Below are positions 9,191-17,278 of a stretch of DNA of 43,146 nt, piece by piece (positions within the stretch are counted from its first letter, which is position 1; each line of letters starts with the position of its first letter). Location of the stretch: the NCBI GenBank assembly GCA_963652335.1, contig CAVJSS010000008.1:1-43146 (forward strand), given 5' to 3'. A program made the translations under genes and the position numbers. The notes under the pieces were generated by a model, which was given only the letters and a program-made list of their open reading frames with translations, was not told the origin of the DNA and made no database searches. Source of the DNA: UBA4951 sp963652335 (GTDB lineage Bacteria > Bacillota_I > Bacilli_A > RFN20 > CAG-826).

Positions 9191-11944
9191 TTATTGCTTA
9201 TACATGTCGGCGTTGATTTCGCCAGATTTGATCTTGCTGGACCATTGGGCATCAGTGAAATTGAAGGTCATGTAACGGATTCCGCCGTATCCCATGAGTG
9301 GGATATATTGTTCGGATCCATAAGAGACCTTGAAGGAAGTCAAGGATGCGGAAGAACGGGCATACAATGGCAAAGTGGACCAAGTGTTGACGTATCCTGC
9401 CTCAAGTTCGGCAAGGATATTCAATCTCTCGTTATGACGCTTCTTGTAATCCTCTTTGTATTGAGCGGCAGAAGCTTCATCATCCATATCATAGTCGGCT
9501 TCGGAAACCTCGGTAAGGCTGCTTAAGTAGGTATACCAACCATACATGGTTTTGGTTTCCTCTTTTCCATCGCCATCAGCGTCGAAAGTCATATAGATCT
9601 TATCGACTTGGCTGGTCATGCCATATTCGCAGTTGGAGGAGAAGGTTGAGTCGCAATAGACTTCCATCAATCCCCAAGGATTCATCTGAGCGCCGCCCCA
9701 GGTAGAGAAGATGATATCGTAGTTGCCTTTCTTGGCTTCTTCGTAATAATCTTCGTTTTCGGTCATGTAGTAATTGAAGGTGATGACGGTCGAACCTTCT
9801 TTTTCGTTGACTTCTTTGGCTAAGGCTTCAAGGGAAGCTTTGATGAAATTATAAGAGGCGATGGTGGTTTCGGAATCTTTCTTATAAACCAAGATTTCCA
9901 TCGAGACGGTGTCGCCTTTGGAGAAGTGCCCTTCCTCAGTTGAATCGTTCTCGGTATTGATGGCTCTATCAAGGTATTCGCCAGCCAAAGTTAGGTTGTA
10001 GCCGACGTTTTTGCTATCGAGAGCTTGTCCGGAAGTCTCATCGATGGTGGATCCGCCAAGATGGTTGTAAATCTTGCCGTAGACGGACTTGGCTTGTTCG
10101 GTCCCGCGATAGAATTCGCCATTATCGACGTCAGAGATATAAAGGTTGTTCAATAAGCCATAGAAGGCTTGGGAACCGGCAGTGCATTGAGAAGCATATT
10201 GGACGCGGTCGATGCCAAGGGAGATAGCCTTACGGAAGTCTTCGTTGGCAAGAATGGTCTTGTTGCCTTTATATTGGGCAGCGGCCGTTTTCTGCCTCTT
10301 CAAGAGCTGCGAACGGGTGACGTTGAAGGACATCTTGGAGGTATAGGAAGTCGGGGTGAACTGCAATCTGGAAGAAGCGCCGTATTTCTTCATATCGGAA
10401 GTGGTAAGTTCGATGTCATCAATTTCGCCGTTTTCGAATTTTTGCATCGCCGTGGTGTGGTTGTCGATGATTTCGGTCGTGATTTTTTCGGTTTGGAACT
10501 GACCTTCGTGTTTGCCATCGGTCCAGCCATACCACTTATCGTTCTTTTCGATGACGATGAGCTTGTTGCTTTGGAAGGTGGTAAGTTTGTAAGGACCGAA
10601 GGATTTGTAATTGCTGGCTGATTCGGTGCCATATTTGGTGGCTTTGACGGAAGTGCCGGCAATGGTCGTGGTCAAGCTATCGTAAAGAGTGGTGTCAACC
10701 AGCCAAGAAGAAGTCAAAGAGAACTTCAAGTCTGTGGCGGAAACAGGCTTAGCGGAAGACATGATCAAACGGAGGGTGTAATCGTCGATGGCTTCGATGC
10801 CGACGTTATCGAAATTGTTGACGTCGGAATGGTTCTCGTATTCGGCGAACAACGGCAATCTCCAAGCGTTGGTCTTGGAAGCCAATCCGCGAGGATAGCC
10901 AAGGGTGGAAACGAAAAGCTGGATATCGGCTTTAAGGCTGTCCCAGGTATAGGCCGTATAGGACGTTGGCAACGATTTTCCACTGGATGCCAATTCGGCT
11001 TCAGGGACGATTTTGGTCCCATTCAATTTGAGATCGAGGTTATCCCAATCATATTGCTGAATGGAATAATCCCTCATATCTTCGGTGACATCGCTGGCTT
11101 TTTCGACGTTCTTCCAGTCCGAAGACACCTTGTCAGAACCAAGTGCGCCATCACGGCGGATCTTGATAAGGCCTTCCAAAACCGCATCGGTAATACGGGT
11201 GGCAGCCGCTTCGGCATCATCAGTCAATTTGGAACCGCGATTGTTCAAAACGGTATAGAAGCTACCTTCCTCGACGTTGGAGAAGATAGCGCCGGCATAA
11301 GGACCATCCGCACCGATATTTATATACCAGATGTTGTTGCCGCAGAAGTTTATATCATCAGAATCGAGGTTCTCGTTATCTTTGATGTAATTGTAGGCAG
11401 GCTCGACGGTGACCTGGCCGTTTTTGAAATAAGCCTCGGCGTTGGCTAAAACGGTAGTTCCTTTATACCAGCTGTCAGCGCGATGATTGACCATCTCAGG
11501 ATCGAGCAAACGCTTCATTGATTCGACGTAATCATTCGCTTTGATTGGGGTTCCATCTTCCCAGGTCGCTTTGTCATTGAGCTTGATATCGTAAGCGATT
11601 CCGGAAGGTAAGTTGATGTTGGCGCGACCAAAATATTTGGTCTTTTCTTCCCTGGTTAGTTCTGATGTGACGTCCTTTGGCATTTCGCTGGCCATCTCAG
11701 GCAAGAATTCATAACCGGATTTGTTGCTGTTGAAGCCTAGATCGTAGAATCCCATCTCGGTATATCCCATGATATAAGAATCGGAACTGGTTTCCCAGGC
11801 ATGCGAATTCCAGGTTTTTGGGTTTGCGTCCAAGTAGGTGCTCAAGGTGTAATTGACCTTTGATGACGTATCGCCGCAAGAAGCCAAGGCCGCGACGGCA
11901 CCGAAGGACATGACCATAAGAGCTACTAATTTCTTATTTTTCAT
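9191..11944 (-). CDS. oppA: Oligopeptide-binding lipoprotein OppA (SBP_bac_5 family), extra long
   Basis: A 917-residue extracytoplasmic peptide receptor. The signal peptide MKNKKLVALMVMSFG leads to a lipobox ending ALASC, so Cys23 is the predicted lipid anchor. The SBP_bac_5 fold is recognised from 'YDIKLNDKATWEDGTPIKAND' (here split: WEDGTPIKANDYVESMKRLL) and the later 'RKAISLGIDR'. Usual family length is 540-600, so about 300 residues are additional, spread mainly through the middle, in keeping with the enlarged OppC, OppD and OppF. The ATG has an AGGA-type site (AAAGGAAAA) about 5-9 bases upstream. It lies upstream of oppB and is closed by its own terminator. Confidence 0.9.
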   Translation of the reverse strand: MKNKKLVALMVMSFGAVAALASCGDTSSKVNYTLSTYLDANPKTWNSHAWETSSDSYIMGYTEMGFYDLGFNSNKSGYEFLPEMASEMPKDVTSELTREEKTKYFGRANINLPSGIAYDIKLNDKATWEDGTPIKANDYVESMKRLLDPEMVNHRADSWYKGTTVLANAEAYFKNGQVTVEPAYNYIKDNENLDSDDINFCGNNIWYINIGADGPYAGAIFSNVEEGSFYTVLNNRGSKLTDDAEAAATRITDAVLEGLIKIRRDGALGSDKVSSDWKNVEKASDVTEDMRDYSIQQYDWDNLDLKLNGTKIVPEAELASSGKSLPTSYTAYTWDSLKADIQLFVSTLGYPRGLASKTNAWRLPLFAEYENHSDVNNFDNVGIEAIDDYTLRLIMSSAKPVSATDLKFSLTSSWLVDTTLYDSLTTTIAGTSVKATKYGTESASNYKSFGPYKLTTFQSNKLIVIEKNDKWYGWTDGKHEGQFQTEKITTEIIDNHTTAMQKFENGEIDDIELTTSDMKKYGASSRLQFTPTSYTSKMSFNVTRSQLLKRQKTAAAQYKGNKTILANEDFRKAISLGIDRVQYASQCTAGSQAFYGLLNNLYISDVDNGEFYRGTEQAKSVYGKIYNHLGGSTIDETSGQALDSKNVGYNLTLAGEYLDRAINTENDSTEEGHFSKGDTVSMEILVYKKDSETTIASYNFIKASLEALAKEVNEKEGSTVITFNYYMTENEDYYEEAKKGNYDIIFSTWGGAQMNPWGLMEVYCDSTFSSNCEYGMTSQVDKIYMTFDADGDGKEETKTMYGWYTYLSSLTEVSEADYDMDDEASAAQYKEDYKKRHNERLNILAELEAGYVNTWSTLPLYARSSASLTSFKVSYGSEQYIPLMGYGGIRYMTFNFTDAQWSSKIKSGEINADMYKQ

Positions 11945-11973
11945 ACCTATTTTCCTTTCTTTTTCAAAAAAAT

Positions 11974-11985
11974 TCGTTTGAAAAC
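11974..11985. promoter_or_regulatory. Short palindrome between oppA promoter and ribosome site
   Basis: CGTTTGAAAACG has perfect 5-bp arms around two bases, just downstream of the -10. The position suits an operator for a repressor; the repressor is not in the window. Confidence 0.3.
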
Positions 11986-11991
11986 GTGTGT

Positions 11992-12019
11992 ATTATGCCT
12001 AAGACCCCATAAATGTCAA
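11992..12019 (-). promoter_or_regulatory. Promoter of oppA
   Basis: On the minus strand a consensus -35 TTGACA (12014-12019) is followed after 16 bases by CATAAT (11992-11997). It is the best promoter match in the opp region. Confidence 0.65.
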
Positions 12020-12084
12020 TTTTTATTGCGAAAAGATTCTTTATTTTAATAAAACCCTCAAAATTGCTTTAAAATGATATAACT

Positions 12085-13233
12085 ATGAACAAACAAAGAA
12101 CCATATTTTTCATCTTGCCATTTATCTTGCCTTTGATTAGTTGCAATCGCGGCATACCAACCAAAGTCGAATTCGAATTGCCTCCTAAGGAATCGGTTTC
12201 GATCCACACCGATTTCCAGAAGGAATTCCTAAAGGAAAACGACAATGACGAATTCATCTCCAAGCAAGACCAAAACACGTTCGCGAGGACATCCGCTTCG
12301 AAACCAAATCCAGTTAAGTTTGTTTGGGAATACAAAACCGATTCTTTGATGAAGCCGACGAAAACGACCTTGAATATTTCCTTGGATCCGGATATGGCCT
12401 CCAATGTGTTTCATTACGAAACGAACGCAAAGGAATTAGACGTCTATAACCTCCGGATCGATAGCACCTATTACTACACGATTTCCTTAAATTACGATGG
12501 AACGGTATTTACTTCCGAGATAGGAGAGAAAAGCATCGCCGACGAAGAAATAAGGAATCTCTATATCGATGGGGTCAGAAACGTAAGGGACATCGGAGGA
12601 TATAAGGTCGATAACGGAAAGATAAGACAAGGCCTTTTGTATCGTTCGGCCGAATTCAATGGGACATTCGGATCGGTAGTTACGGATTTAGGCAAAGAAC
12701 AGCTCGTGAACACATTAGGCATAAAGTCCGATATCGACCTAAGAAGAACGAAGTCTTTCTCAAACCCGAAAGACGAAATATATTCCATAACGGAGTCGCC
12801 ATTAGGTTCTTCTGTCAATTGGGTCTCCTTGCCTATGTATTTCGGAGGGATGAATATCTTTACCAACAATTCGAATGCCGAAAGCATCAAAGCCTTCTTC
12901 GAATACCTTTCTAAGCCAGATAGCTATCCAGCAATATTCCATTGCGTCAGGGGGACTGATAGAACCGGGGCATTAAGCTATGCCTTAGGGGCTCTACTAG
13001 GAATGGATGAGGATCAATTGATGAAGGATTATTTGTTTTCCAACTTCGATGATCTCGATTCCGATCCGTTGAAGACAACCAATATTTCCGGGGCTGGGAT
13101 GTATGTATATCAAATCAACAAGGAAGATGGGTCTTCCCTTTCCGAGAAGGCGGCCAATTATCTGATCAAAAGAACAGGCGTTAGCTTAGAAACACTAGAA
13201 AGCATCAAGGAAATATTAATCGAGAAGTTCTAA
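12085..13233 (+). CDS. Secreted lipoprotein, tyrosine-phosphatase-like (Y_phosphatase3)
   Basis: A 382-residue lipoprotein: hydrophobic signal with lipobox LISC (Cys20), an N-terminal region of about 130 residues that may be a small beta-sandwich, then a dual-specificity/tyrosine phosphatase domain. Domain marks are 'NVRDIGGYKV' (about 166-175), 'YRSAEF', and the P-loop HCVRGTDRTG (286-295) with nucleophile Cys287 and Arg293, which fits CX5R. Such enzymes remove phosphate from phosphotyrosine or phospholipid-type substrates; outside the cell the substrate is unknown. No ribosome site precedes the ATG; instead TATAAC lies directly before it, so initiation may be unusual. Transcribed divergently from oppA. 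I am sure of the fold, not of the substrate. Confidence 0.85.
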   Translation: MNKQRTIFFILPFILPLISCNRGIPTKVEFELPPKESVSIHTDFQKEFLKENDNDEFISKQDQNTFARTSASKPNPVKFVWEYKTDSLMKPTKTTLNISLDPDMASNVFHYETNAKELDVYNLRIDSTYYYTISLNYDGTVFTSEIGEKSIADEEIRNLYIDGVRNVRDIGGYKVDNGKIRQGLLYRSAEFNGTFGSVVTDLGKEQLVNTLGIKSDIDLRRTKSFSNPKDEIYSITESPLGSSVNWVSLPMYFGGMNIFTNNSNAESIKAFFEYLSKPDSYPAIFHCVRGTDRTGALSYALGALLGMDEDQLMKDYLFSNFDDLDSDPLKTTNISGAGMYVYQINKEDGSSLSEKAANYLIKRTGVSLETLESIKEILIEKF

Positions 13234-13268
13234 TCAAAAACGAATTCCAACAAAAATTTCATTTCGCT

Positions 13269-13288
13269 AGGGAAAACAATTTTCCTTT
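13269..13288 (+). terminator. Weak candidate terminator after the phosphatase gene
   Basis: AGGGAAAA and TTTTCCTT can pair (one G-T) over a 3-base loop, followed by only a short T-run. It lies 36 bases past the stop. Confidence 0.35.
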
Positions 13289-13346
13289 GGCTATTTTGCC
13301 ATTGTCATCAACTATATGCTTGCCTTTTGGTTCTTTTAAAGCGCTC

Positions 13347-13414
13347 ATTCGTTAGATATTCGTTCATTCGTTATTTTATTCGTTTATTCGTTATATTTTT
13401 CATTTATTCATTAG
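13347..13414. repeat. ATTCGTT low-complexity repeat tract
   Basis: Roughly seven imperfect copies of ATTCGTT or ATTCATT occur within 68 bases in an otherwise gene-free stretch (13234-13793). Period varies between 7 and 11 bases. I see no protein-coding gene here. Confidence 0.55.
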
Positions 13415-13593
13415 ATTTTACTGAATTAGCATCTTCTTTTGGGGCTCGTAGGCCATTTTTCCTTTACCAACATTTTTTTACGACCGCAATGATTGCCGGT
13501 TCTATCATTAGATGGCTTATGGAGGTTCGAACCTACGCTGTAAACTGTCGCATCCAATAAGCAAAAGCAAAGGGGCAATCACCGATAAGCGAC

Positions 13594-13666
13594 ATAAAAT
13601 GAAGTGACAATGAAGTATTACTTCACTCTTACTTCACTGTTTGCTTCACATCCAGTGAAGTTAACG
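13594..13666. repeat. 73-bp TGAAGT-rich repeat, copy 1
   Basis: Contains TGAAGT at 13600, 13611 and 13656 and its complement ACTTCA or GCTTCA at 13620, 13631 and 13643. It matches the copy at 15291-15363 with two mismatches by eye. The orientation is the same, so the two are direct repeats around the AlbA_2 gene. Confidence 0.85.
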
Positions 13667-13695
13667 ATAAACCGGCTTCAAATTAATGTTTATGA

Positions 13696-13728
13696 GCCAC
13701 AAATTCAAAATTTTTCAAGATTTGTGGC
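13696..13728. other. Conserved hairpin following repeat copy 1
   Basis: GCCACAAAT and ATTTGTGGC are perfect 9-bp inverted arms with a 15-base loop. A matching hairpin with a different loop follows repeat copy 2 at the same distance (about 100 bases from the repeat start). It lies just downstream of the AlbA_2 gene and may terminate its transcript. Confidence 0.5.
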
Positions 13729-13793
13729 ATAGGATAGCCGTAACGAAACCCAAACAAGGCTATTCTTAGGCCGATGAAAGCAGAGACTTCCAA

Positions 13794-15260
13794 TTATCTT
13801 GGAAATACCTTGTCGTGATTGGAATAATAGCAGGCGGGATAGGATTCGTTATTCAATAAGAGAAGACCTTTTTCGGTCAAAGGAAGAAGGATTTCCTTTC
13901 TAAAATAAGTCGATGGTTTGATGTTCAGCATTTCGGCAATTTCCAAAGCGGTCCTGCTTTTGTTCCAACAATAAGAAAGGATTTCCAATTGCTTGGGGCT
14001 TTCTTCTCCTAACAAGGTATAAACATCGGGTTTTTCGTTGTTTTCTATGAGTCCAGAAAGATGGGTAAGATCAGGCAACGTCAAAGAAAAGAAAGAATCC
14101 GATGCGCTGGCATAAGGGGCGAATCTCGGACCAAAAGGTTTATATTCCTCTTCGATTTTGTCGAATCCGCTGCCTTTATGGTCCATTATTCTACATAAAG
14201 CAAAAACGTCGCAGATAAGCTCGTTCCTTCTAATCGGAGGTATTTCAGAGAGATTGGTTTCCTTTTTTAGCCATCTATGGGATGGGAGCGATCCAGGCGA
14301 GACTATTTCCAGCCTATCTTTAAACATATTGATTTCGATTTGGCTTCCTTGGATGAAATAATTCCTGTGTCCGATTGCGTTGGCAATGCCTTCAGACAAA
14401 GAACGTTTTGGGAATGACATGATCTTTTTTCGGCCTTCCGGGGTCTTTTCAAAGCCATCGACCGATCTTGACAAGACGAATTCCATGCATTGCTTATATT
14501 CATCTATGAGATTGCCCTCCACCGTTTTGCTAGCCAGAAAAAGATTGTCACCTTTGCTGTTTCCGGGGAAAGCCGAACATTCTATGCAAGTTCGGATATC
14601 GGAACAATCATCGCGGAACAGAAGCGATCCCTTTTTAAGTTTTCGTTCCAAGGTGAAAAAGCCAATATTCAAAAGATCCTTTTCGGTTAGCTCTTTTCCA
14701 TCGTTTTGTTCCTTGTAAAAATCATACAGGATTTTGAAATCTTCTTTTTTGAATGTCTCGTTGGTTTCCAATATGTCATAAGCCACCGAATCGCTAGACA
14801 TTATCATCTCGCGGATTTCCTCTCCACTAGCGGGGCTTGTCTGACCAAAATGTCTGACATAAATGACGCTTAGCCCATTCATATGAAGGGAAATAGGAGG
14901 CATTTTGCTTTTTTCTACTTTTATTGCAAGCACATAACGGGTTGGCGAAGTTTGAGGGACGGCCATTTTTTCTATGGAATAATGCAAAGGAGGCTCAATA
15001 TGGGCTTTAACCAAACGCTGAACCATCAAAACGATGCGGTCGGCATCGTTATGCGACAAAGCCAATATTTTATGAGTTTTGTCTTCTACTCCGACATATA
15101 GGATCCCACCGAACGAATTGGCAAAGGCAGCCAATTCATTAAGCCAAGAAGTCTCCAGCCTGCCTTTATTGTCTTTGGCTTGGCCTTCGGAAATGATTCC
15201 TTTGAATTCAAGCTCGTAATCTTCTAGGTTTTGATTCGCAGCCAGTTCTTCGAATACCAT
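13794..15260 (-). CDS. AlbA_2 (Schlafen-type) domain protein, putative transcriptional regulator
   Basis: From the preferred start (MVFEELAANQNLE, AGGAGG 7 bases upstream) the protein has 488 residues; the open frame reaches up to 15323. Domains in order: AlbA_2 (about 10-130, with 'EFKG' and 'NSFGGILYVGVED'), a middle region, an HATPase_c_4-like part (about 280-370, 'SLSEGIANAIGHRNYF', 'DRLEIVSPGSLP'), and a C-terminal winged helix ('ALEIAEMLNIKPSTYFRKEI'). Proteins of this build, often mis-named RecG-like helicases, are common accessory regulators with unknown ligands. The promoter region lies in repeat copy 2, whose TGAAGT sites could be its own operators. No helicase motifs are present. 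Confidence 0.8.
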   Translation of the reverse strand: MVFEELAANQNLEDYELEFKGIISEGQAKDNKGRLETSWLNELAAFANSFGGILYVGVEDKTHKILALSHNDADRIVLMVQRLVKAHIEPPLHYSIEKMAVPQTSPTRYVLAIKVEKSKMPPISLHMNGLSVIYVRHFGQTSPASGEEIREMIMSSDSVAYDILETNETFKKEDFKILYDFYKEQNDGKELTEKDLLNIGFFTLERKLKKGSLLFRDDCSDIRTCIECSAFPGNSKGDNLFLASKTVEGNLIDEYKQCMEFVLSRSVDGFEKTPEGRKKIMSFPKRSLSEGIANAIGHRNYFIQGSQIEINMFKDRLEIVSPGSLPSHRWLKKETNLSEIPPIRRNELICDVFALCRIMDHKGSGFDKIEEEYKPFGPRFAPYASASDSFFSLTLPDLTHLSGLIENNEKPDVYTLLGEESPKQLEILSYCWNKSRTALEIAEMLNIKPSTYFRKEILLPLTEKGLLLLNNESYPACYYSNHDKVFPR

Positions 15261-15290
15261 ATAAAGCCTCCTAATTAGATGAAGTATACA

Positions 15291-15363
15291 ATAAAATGAA
15301 GTGACAATGAAGTATTGCTTCACTCTTACTTCACTGTTTACTTCACATCCAGTGAAGTTAACG
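15291..15363. repeat. 73-bp TGAAGT-rich repeat, copy 2, upstream of the AlbA_2 gene
   Basis: TGAAGT at 15297, 15308 and 15353, with the complement at 15317 (GCTTCA), 15328 and 15340; one more TGAAGT lies at 15280. This cluster overlaps the region where the AlbA_2 promoter must lie (TATACT at 15280-15285 on the minus strand). The arrangement looks like an array of binding sites for a dimeric regulator. Confidence 0.8.
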
Positions 15364-15390
15364 GCAAGCCATCTTTGAATTTTGGTTTAG

Positions 15391-15427
15391 GCGCCACGAA
15401 TAACGAAACCTTTCCAATTTGTGGCGC
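15391..15427. other. Conserved hairpin following repeat copy 2
   Basis: GCGCCAC (15391-15397) pairs with GTGGCGC (15421-15427), extended inward by about four pairs. Compared with the hairpin at 13696-13728 the loop differs and the stem ends differ on both arms together, so structure seems kept over sequence. Confidence 0.5.
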
Positions 15428-15634
15428 ATGTCCGTCCTGAAAGCACAACGCTTCCCAACCGATTTGCCACGATGAAAATAGCCGAATATAGCCAATGCTG
15501 GCGTTCCGATTGTGGCAAAGCCAATAATAAGTTCGCAAAACACATGTGTTTCAATGTCCGTGTGTCAGCAAAAATATCGATGTTTACTTAATAAAACTAA
15601 GATGCTGATAAGCTTTATACACATGCAAACTTTC

Positions 15635-15721
15635 AAAAGTCGCTCCGGATTTGTTAGAACTTGATTGAAAAGTCGCTCCGAATTTGTTAGAACTTGATTG
15701 AAAAGTCGCTCCGAATTTGTT
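15635..15721 (+). repeat. Tandem repeat, 33-bp unit, 2.6 copies
   Basis: Units at 15635-15667 and 15668-15700 differ at one base; a partial third unit covers 15701-15721. Each starts AAAAGTCGCTCCG and ends CTTGATTG. The array ends 16 bases before the start codon of the next ATPase gene. The rest of 15428-15634 contains no gene I can support. Confidence 0.85.
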
Positions 15722-15737
15722 TTAGAGGGTAATCGAT

Positions 15738-17093
15738 ATGTACTTCGAAAGAAAAATAGACGCCACATTAGATAGCTGGCTGAAGCAAAAAGACAAATCG
15801 CCAATATTGATAGTTGGAATAAGGCAATGCGGAAAGACGGAGACCGTTTTGGAATTTGCAAAAAGAAACGATCTGAAATTGGTACAGATCAATTTTTGGA
15901 CCAATCCGGAATATTCTTCGGATTTCGAAGGAAGCTTGGATGTCGATACCATAATTTCCAACATTTCGCTTCGTTTTCCGAATATCGATATAAACCCAAA
16001 AGACACGTTGATCTTCTTTGACGAAATACAGGATTGCCCAAGAGCCAGATTATCCTTCAAGAATTTCAAAATAGACGGCAGATACAACGTCATCGGCAGC
16101 GGATCTTATTTGGGGATCAACGGCTATGTGACCGATGACTCGACCCCAATCCCGACCGGATACGAAAACGTGTTGCAGATGAAAACGATGGATTTCGAGG
16201 AATTCCTTTGGGCTTATGGATACAAAAAAGAGCAAACAAACAGTTTGATAGGCTATTTCGAAAAGAAAAAGCCAGTGCCGAAAAACATCCACGATTTATA
16301 TAAGGACATCTTTTTGAAATACGCCTGCGTAGGCGGATTTCCCAAAGTGGTCAAAGAATATTTGAAAGACCATAAGATGATCGACGCTTATAAAGAATTG
16401 ACCAACACCGTTTTCGATATGAAATCGGATTTTGGAAGAAGGAAGAACAAAAACGGAGAGCCGACATTCAAGCCATCCGAAGTTTCCCGCATCCAAAACG
16501 CTTTTGATCTGATCCCAGCCTTCTTATCCAAAGAAAGCAAAAGATACATCGTTTCCAAAATAACGAATGGCAACCATTATGACAAAAACGACGCCATAGA
16601 ATATTTAAGGCAAGCCCATATCGTTTCCAAGGTCTACAACTTGGAAACCCCAAGTTTGCCGTTATCTGGGCAAAAAATAGAATCCCAATTCAAATTGTTC
16701 CCAGAAGACATAGGCATAGTGATGGCTATGTATGGATTGGATAGCGTCGCAGCCATTAACGGCGGCAATCTGAATCAGGGCAAGGGAGCGATATATGAGG
16801 CATTGGTCTTCGATTCGTTAAGCAAAGCTGGAATCGAAGCATATTATTTCGCCAAGGAATCAGGTTTAGAAATAGATTTCGTGATATCTTACAAAGGCGA
16901 TGCGACCTTGATCGAATCAAAGGCCAAAACCGGCAATGCCAAATCAAGCAAAACGGTGATGAGCCACCCTGAACATTATGGGAAAACCAAATTGATAAAG
17001 ATAGGCGATTACAACATAAGCGAGGATGGTGACATAATCACCGTCCCTCATTATTTGACATTCGCTTTAGGCAAAGACACATACGATTTCTAG
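15738..17093 (+). CDS. AAA_14 / DUF4143 family ATPase (copy 2 of 3)
   Basis: A 451-residue paralogue of the 1021-2391 protein. Walker A is GIRQCGKT (27-34), with Cys in place of the usual Thr or Val, and Walker B is IFFDE (92-96). The C-terminal DUF4143 part keeps the 'LEIDFVI' ... 'LIESKAK' pattern expected of a PD-(D/E)XK-like core. GAGGG lies about 9 bases before the ATG, directly after the tandem repeat array, so repeat number could alter transcription or translation. The next gene, a third paralogue, follows after 185 bases. The two are only distantly similar in sequence, so this is not a recent duplication. Confidence 0.85.
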   Translation: MYFERKIDATLDSWLKQKDKSPILIVGIRQCGKTETVLEFAKRNDLKLVQINFWTNPEYSSDFEGSLDVDTIISNISLRFPNIDINPKDTLIFFDEIQDCPRARLSFKNFKIDGRYNVIGSGSYLGINGYVTDDSTPIPTGYENVLQMKTMDFEEFLWAYGYKKEQTNSLIGYFEKKKPVPKNIHDLYKDIFLKYACVGGFPKVVKEYLKDHKMIDAYKELTNTVFDMKSDFGRRKNKNGEPTFKPSEVSRIQNAFDLIPAFLSKESKRYIVSKITNGNHYDKNDAIEYLRQAHIVSKVYNLETPSLPLSGQKIESQFKLFPEDIGIVMAMYGLDSVAAINGGNLNQGKGAIYEALVFDSLSKAGIEAYYFAKESGLEIDFVISYKGDATLIESKAKTGNAKSSKTVMSHPEHYGKTKLIKIGDYNISEDGDIITVPHYLTFALGKDTYDF

Positions 17094-17278
17094 CTTAATT
17101 CATTTGAAAGCATCCTTATGGTGACCATCGTGTCTCTGCCGTTCTTGGAGGCGCCTGTTTTCGGTTTGCCATTGCAAACCTGAACAAGGCAAAAGTTAGA
17201 AAAGGTAACAAAACAATAAATTGAATATTGAAATATACGATAATAGCTACAAAATTCAAACATAGGATTCTTATTGTT

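Noticed and set aside
10169..11449. Long plus-strand open frames inside oppA (150 and 206 codons)
   Set aside because: They lie opposite a well-supported gene, have no ribosome sites and give no family match; similar shadows lie opposite most minus-strand genes here.
13515..13535. GGAGGTTCGAACCT resembles a tRNA T-arm, suggesting a tRNA fragment or attachment site
   Set aside because: The stem bases on either side of the TTCGAA loop do not pair properly on either strand, and no acceptor or anticodon arm is present.
13327..13560. Open frame of 77 codons on the plus strand after the phosphatase gene
   Set aside because: It consists of the translated ATTCGTT tract (phenylalanine- and isoleucine-rich) and unrelated sequence; no ribosome site or family resemblance.
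13794..15260. Annotation of the AlbA_2 protein as a RecG-like helicase
   Set aside because: No helicase motifs are present; the resemblance comes from the AlbA_2 and HATPase_c_4 parts of proteins often mislabelled this way.
15635..15721. The 33-bp repeat array considered as a short CRISPR array
   Set aside because: Units are directly adjacent with no spacers, and there are no cas genes in the window.
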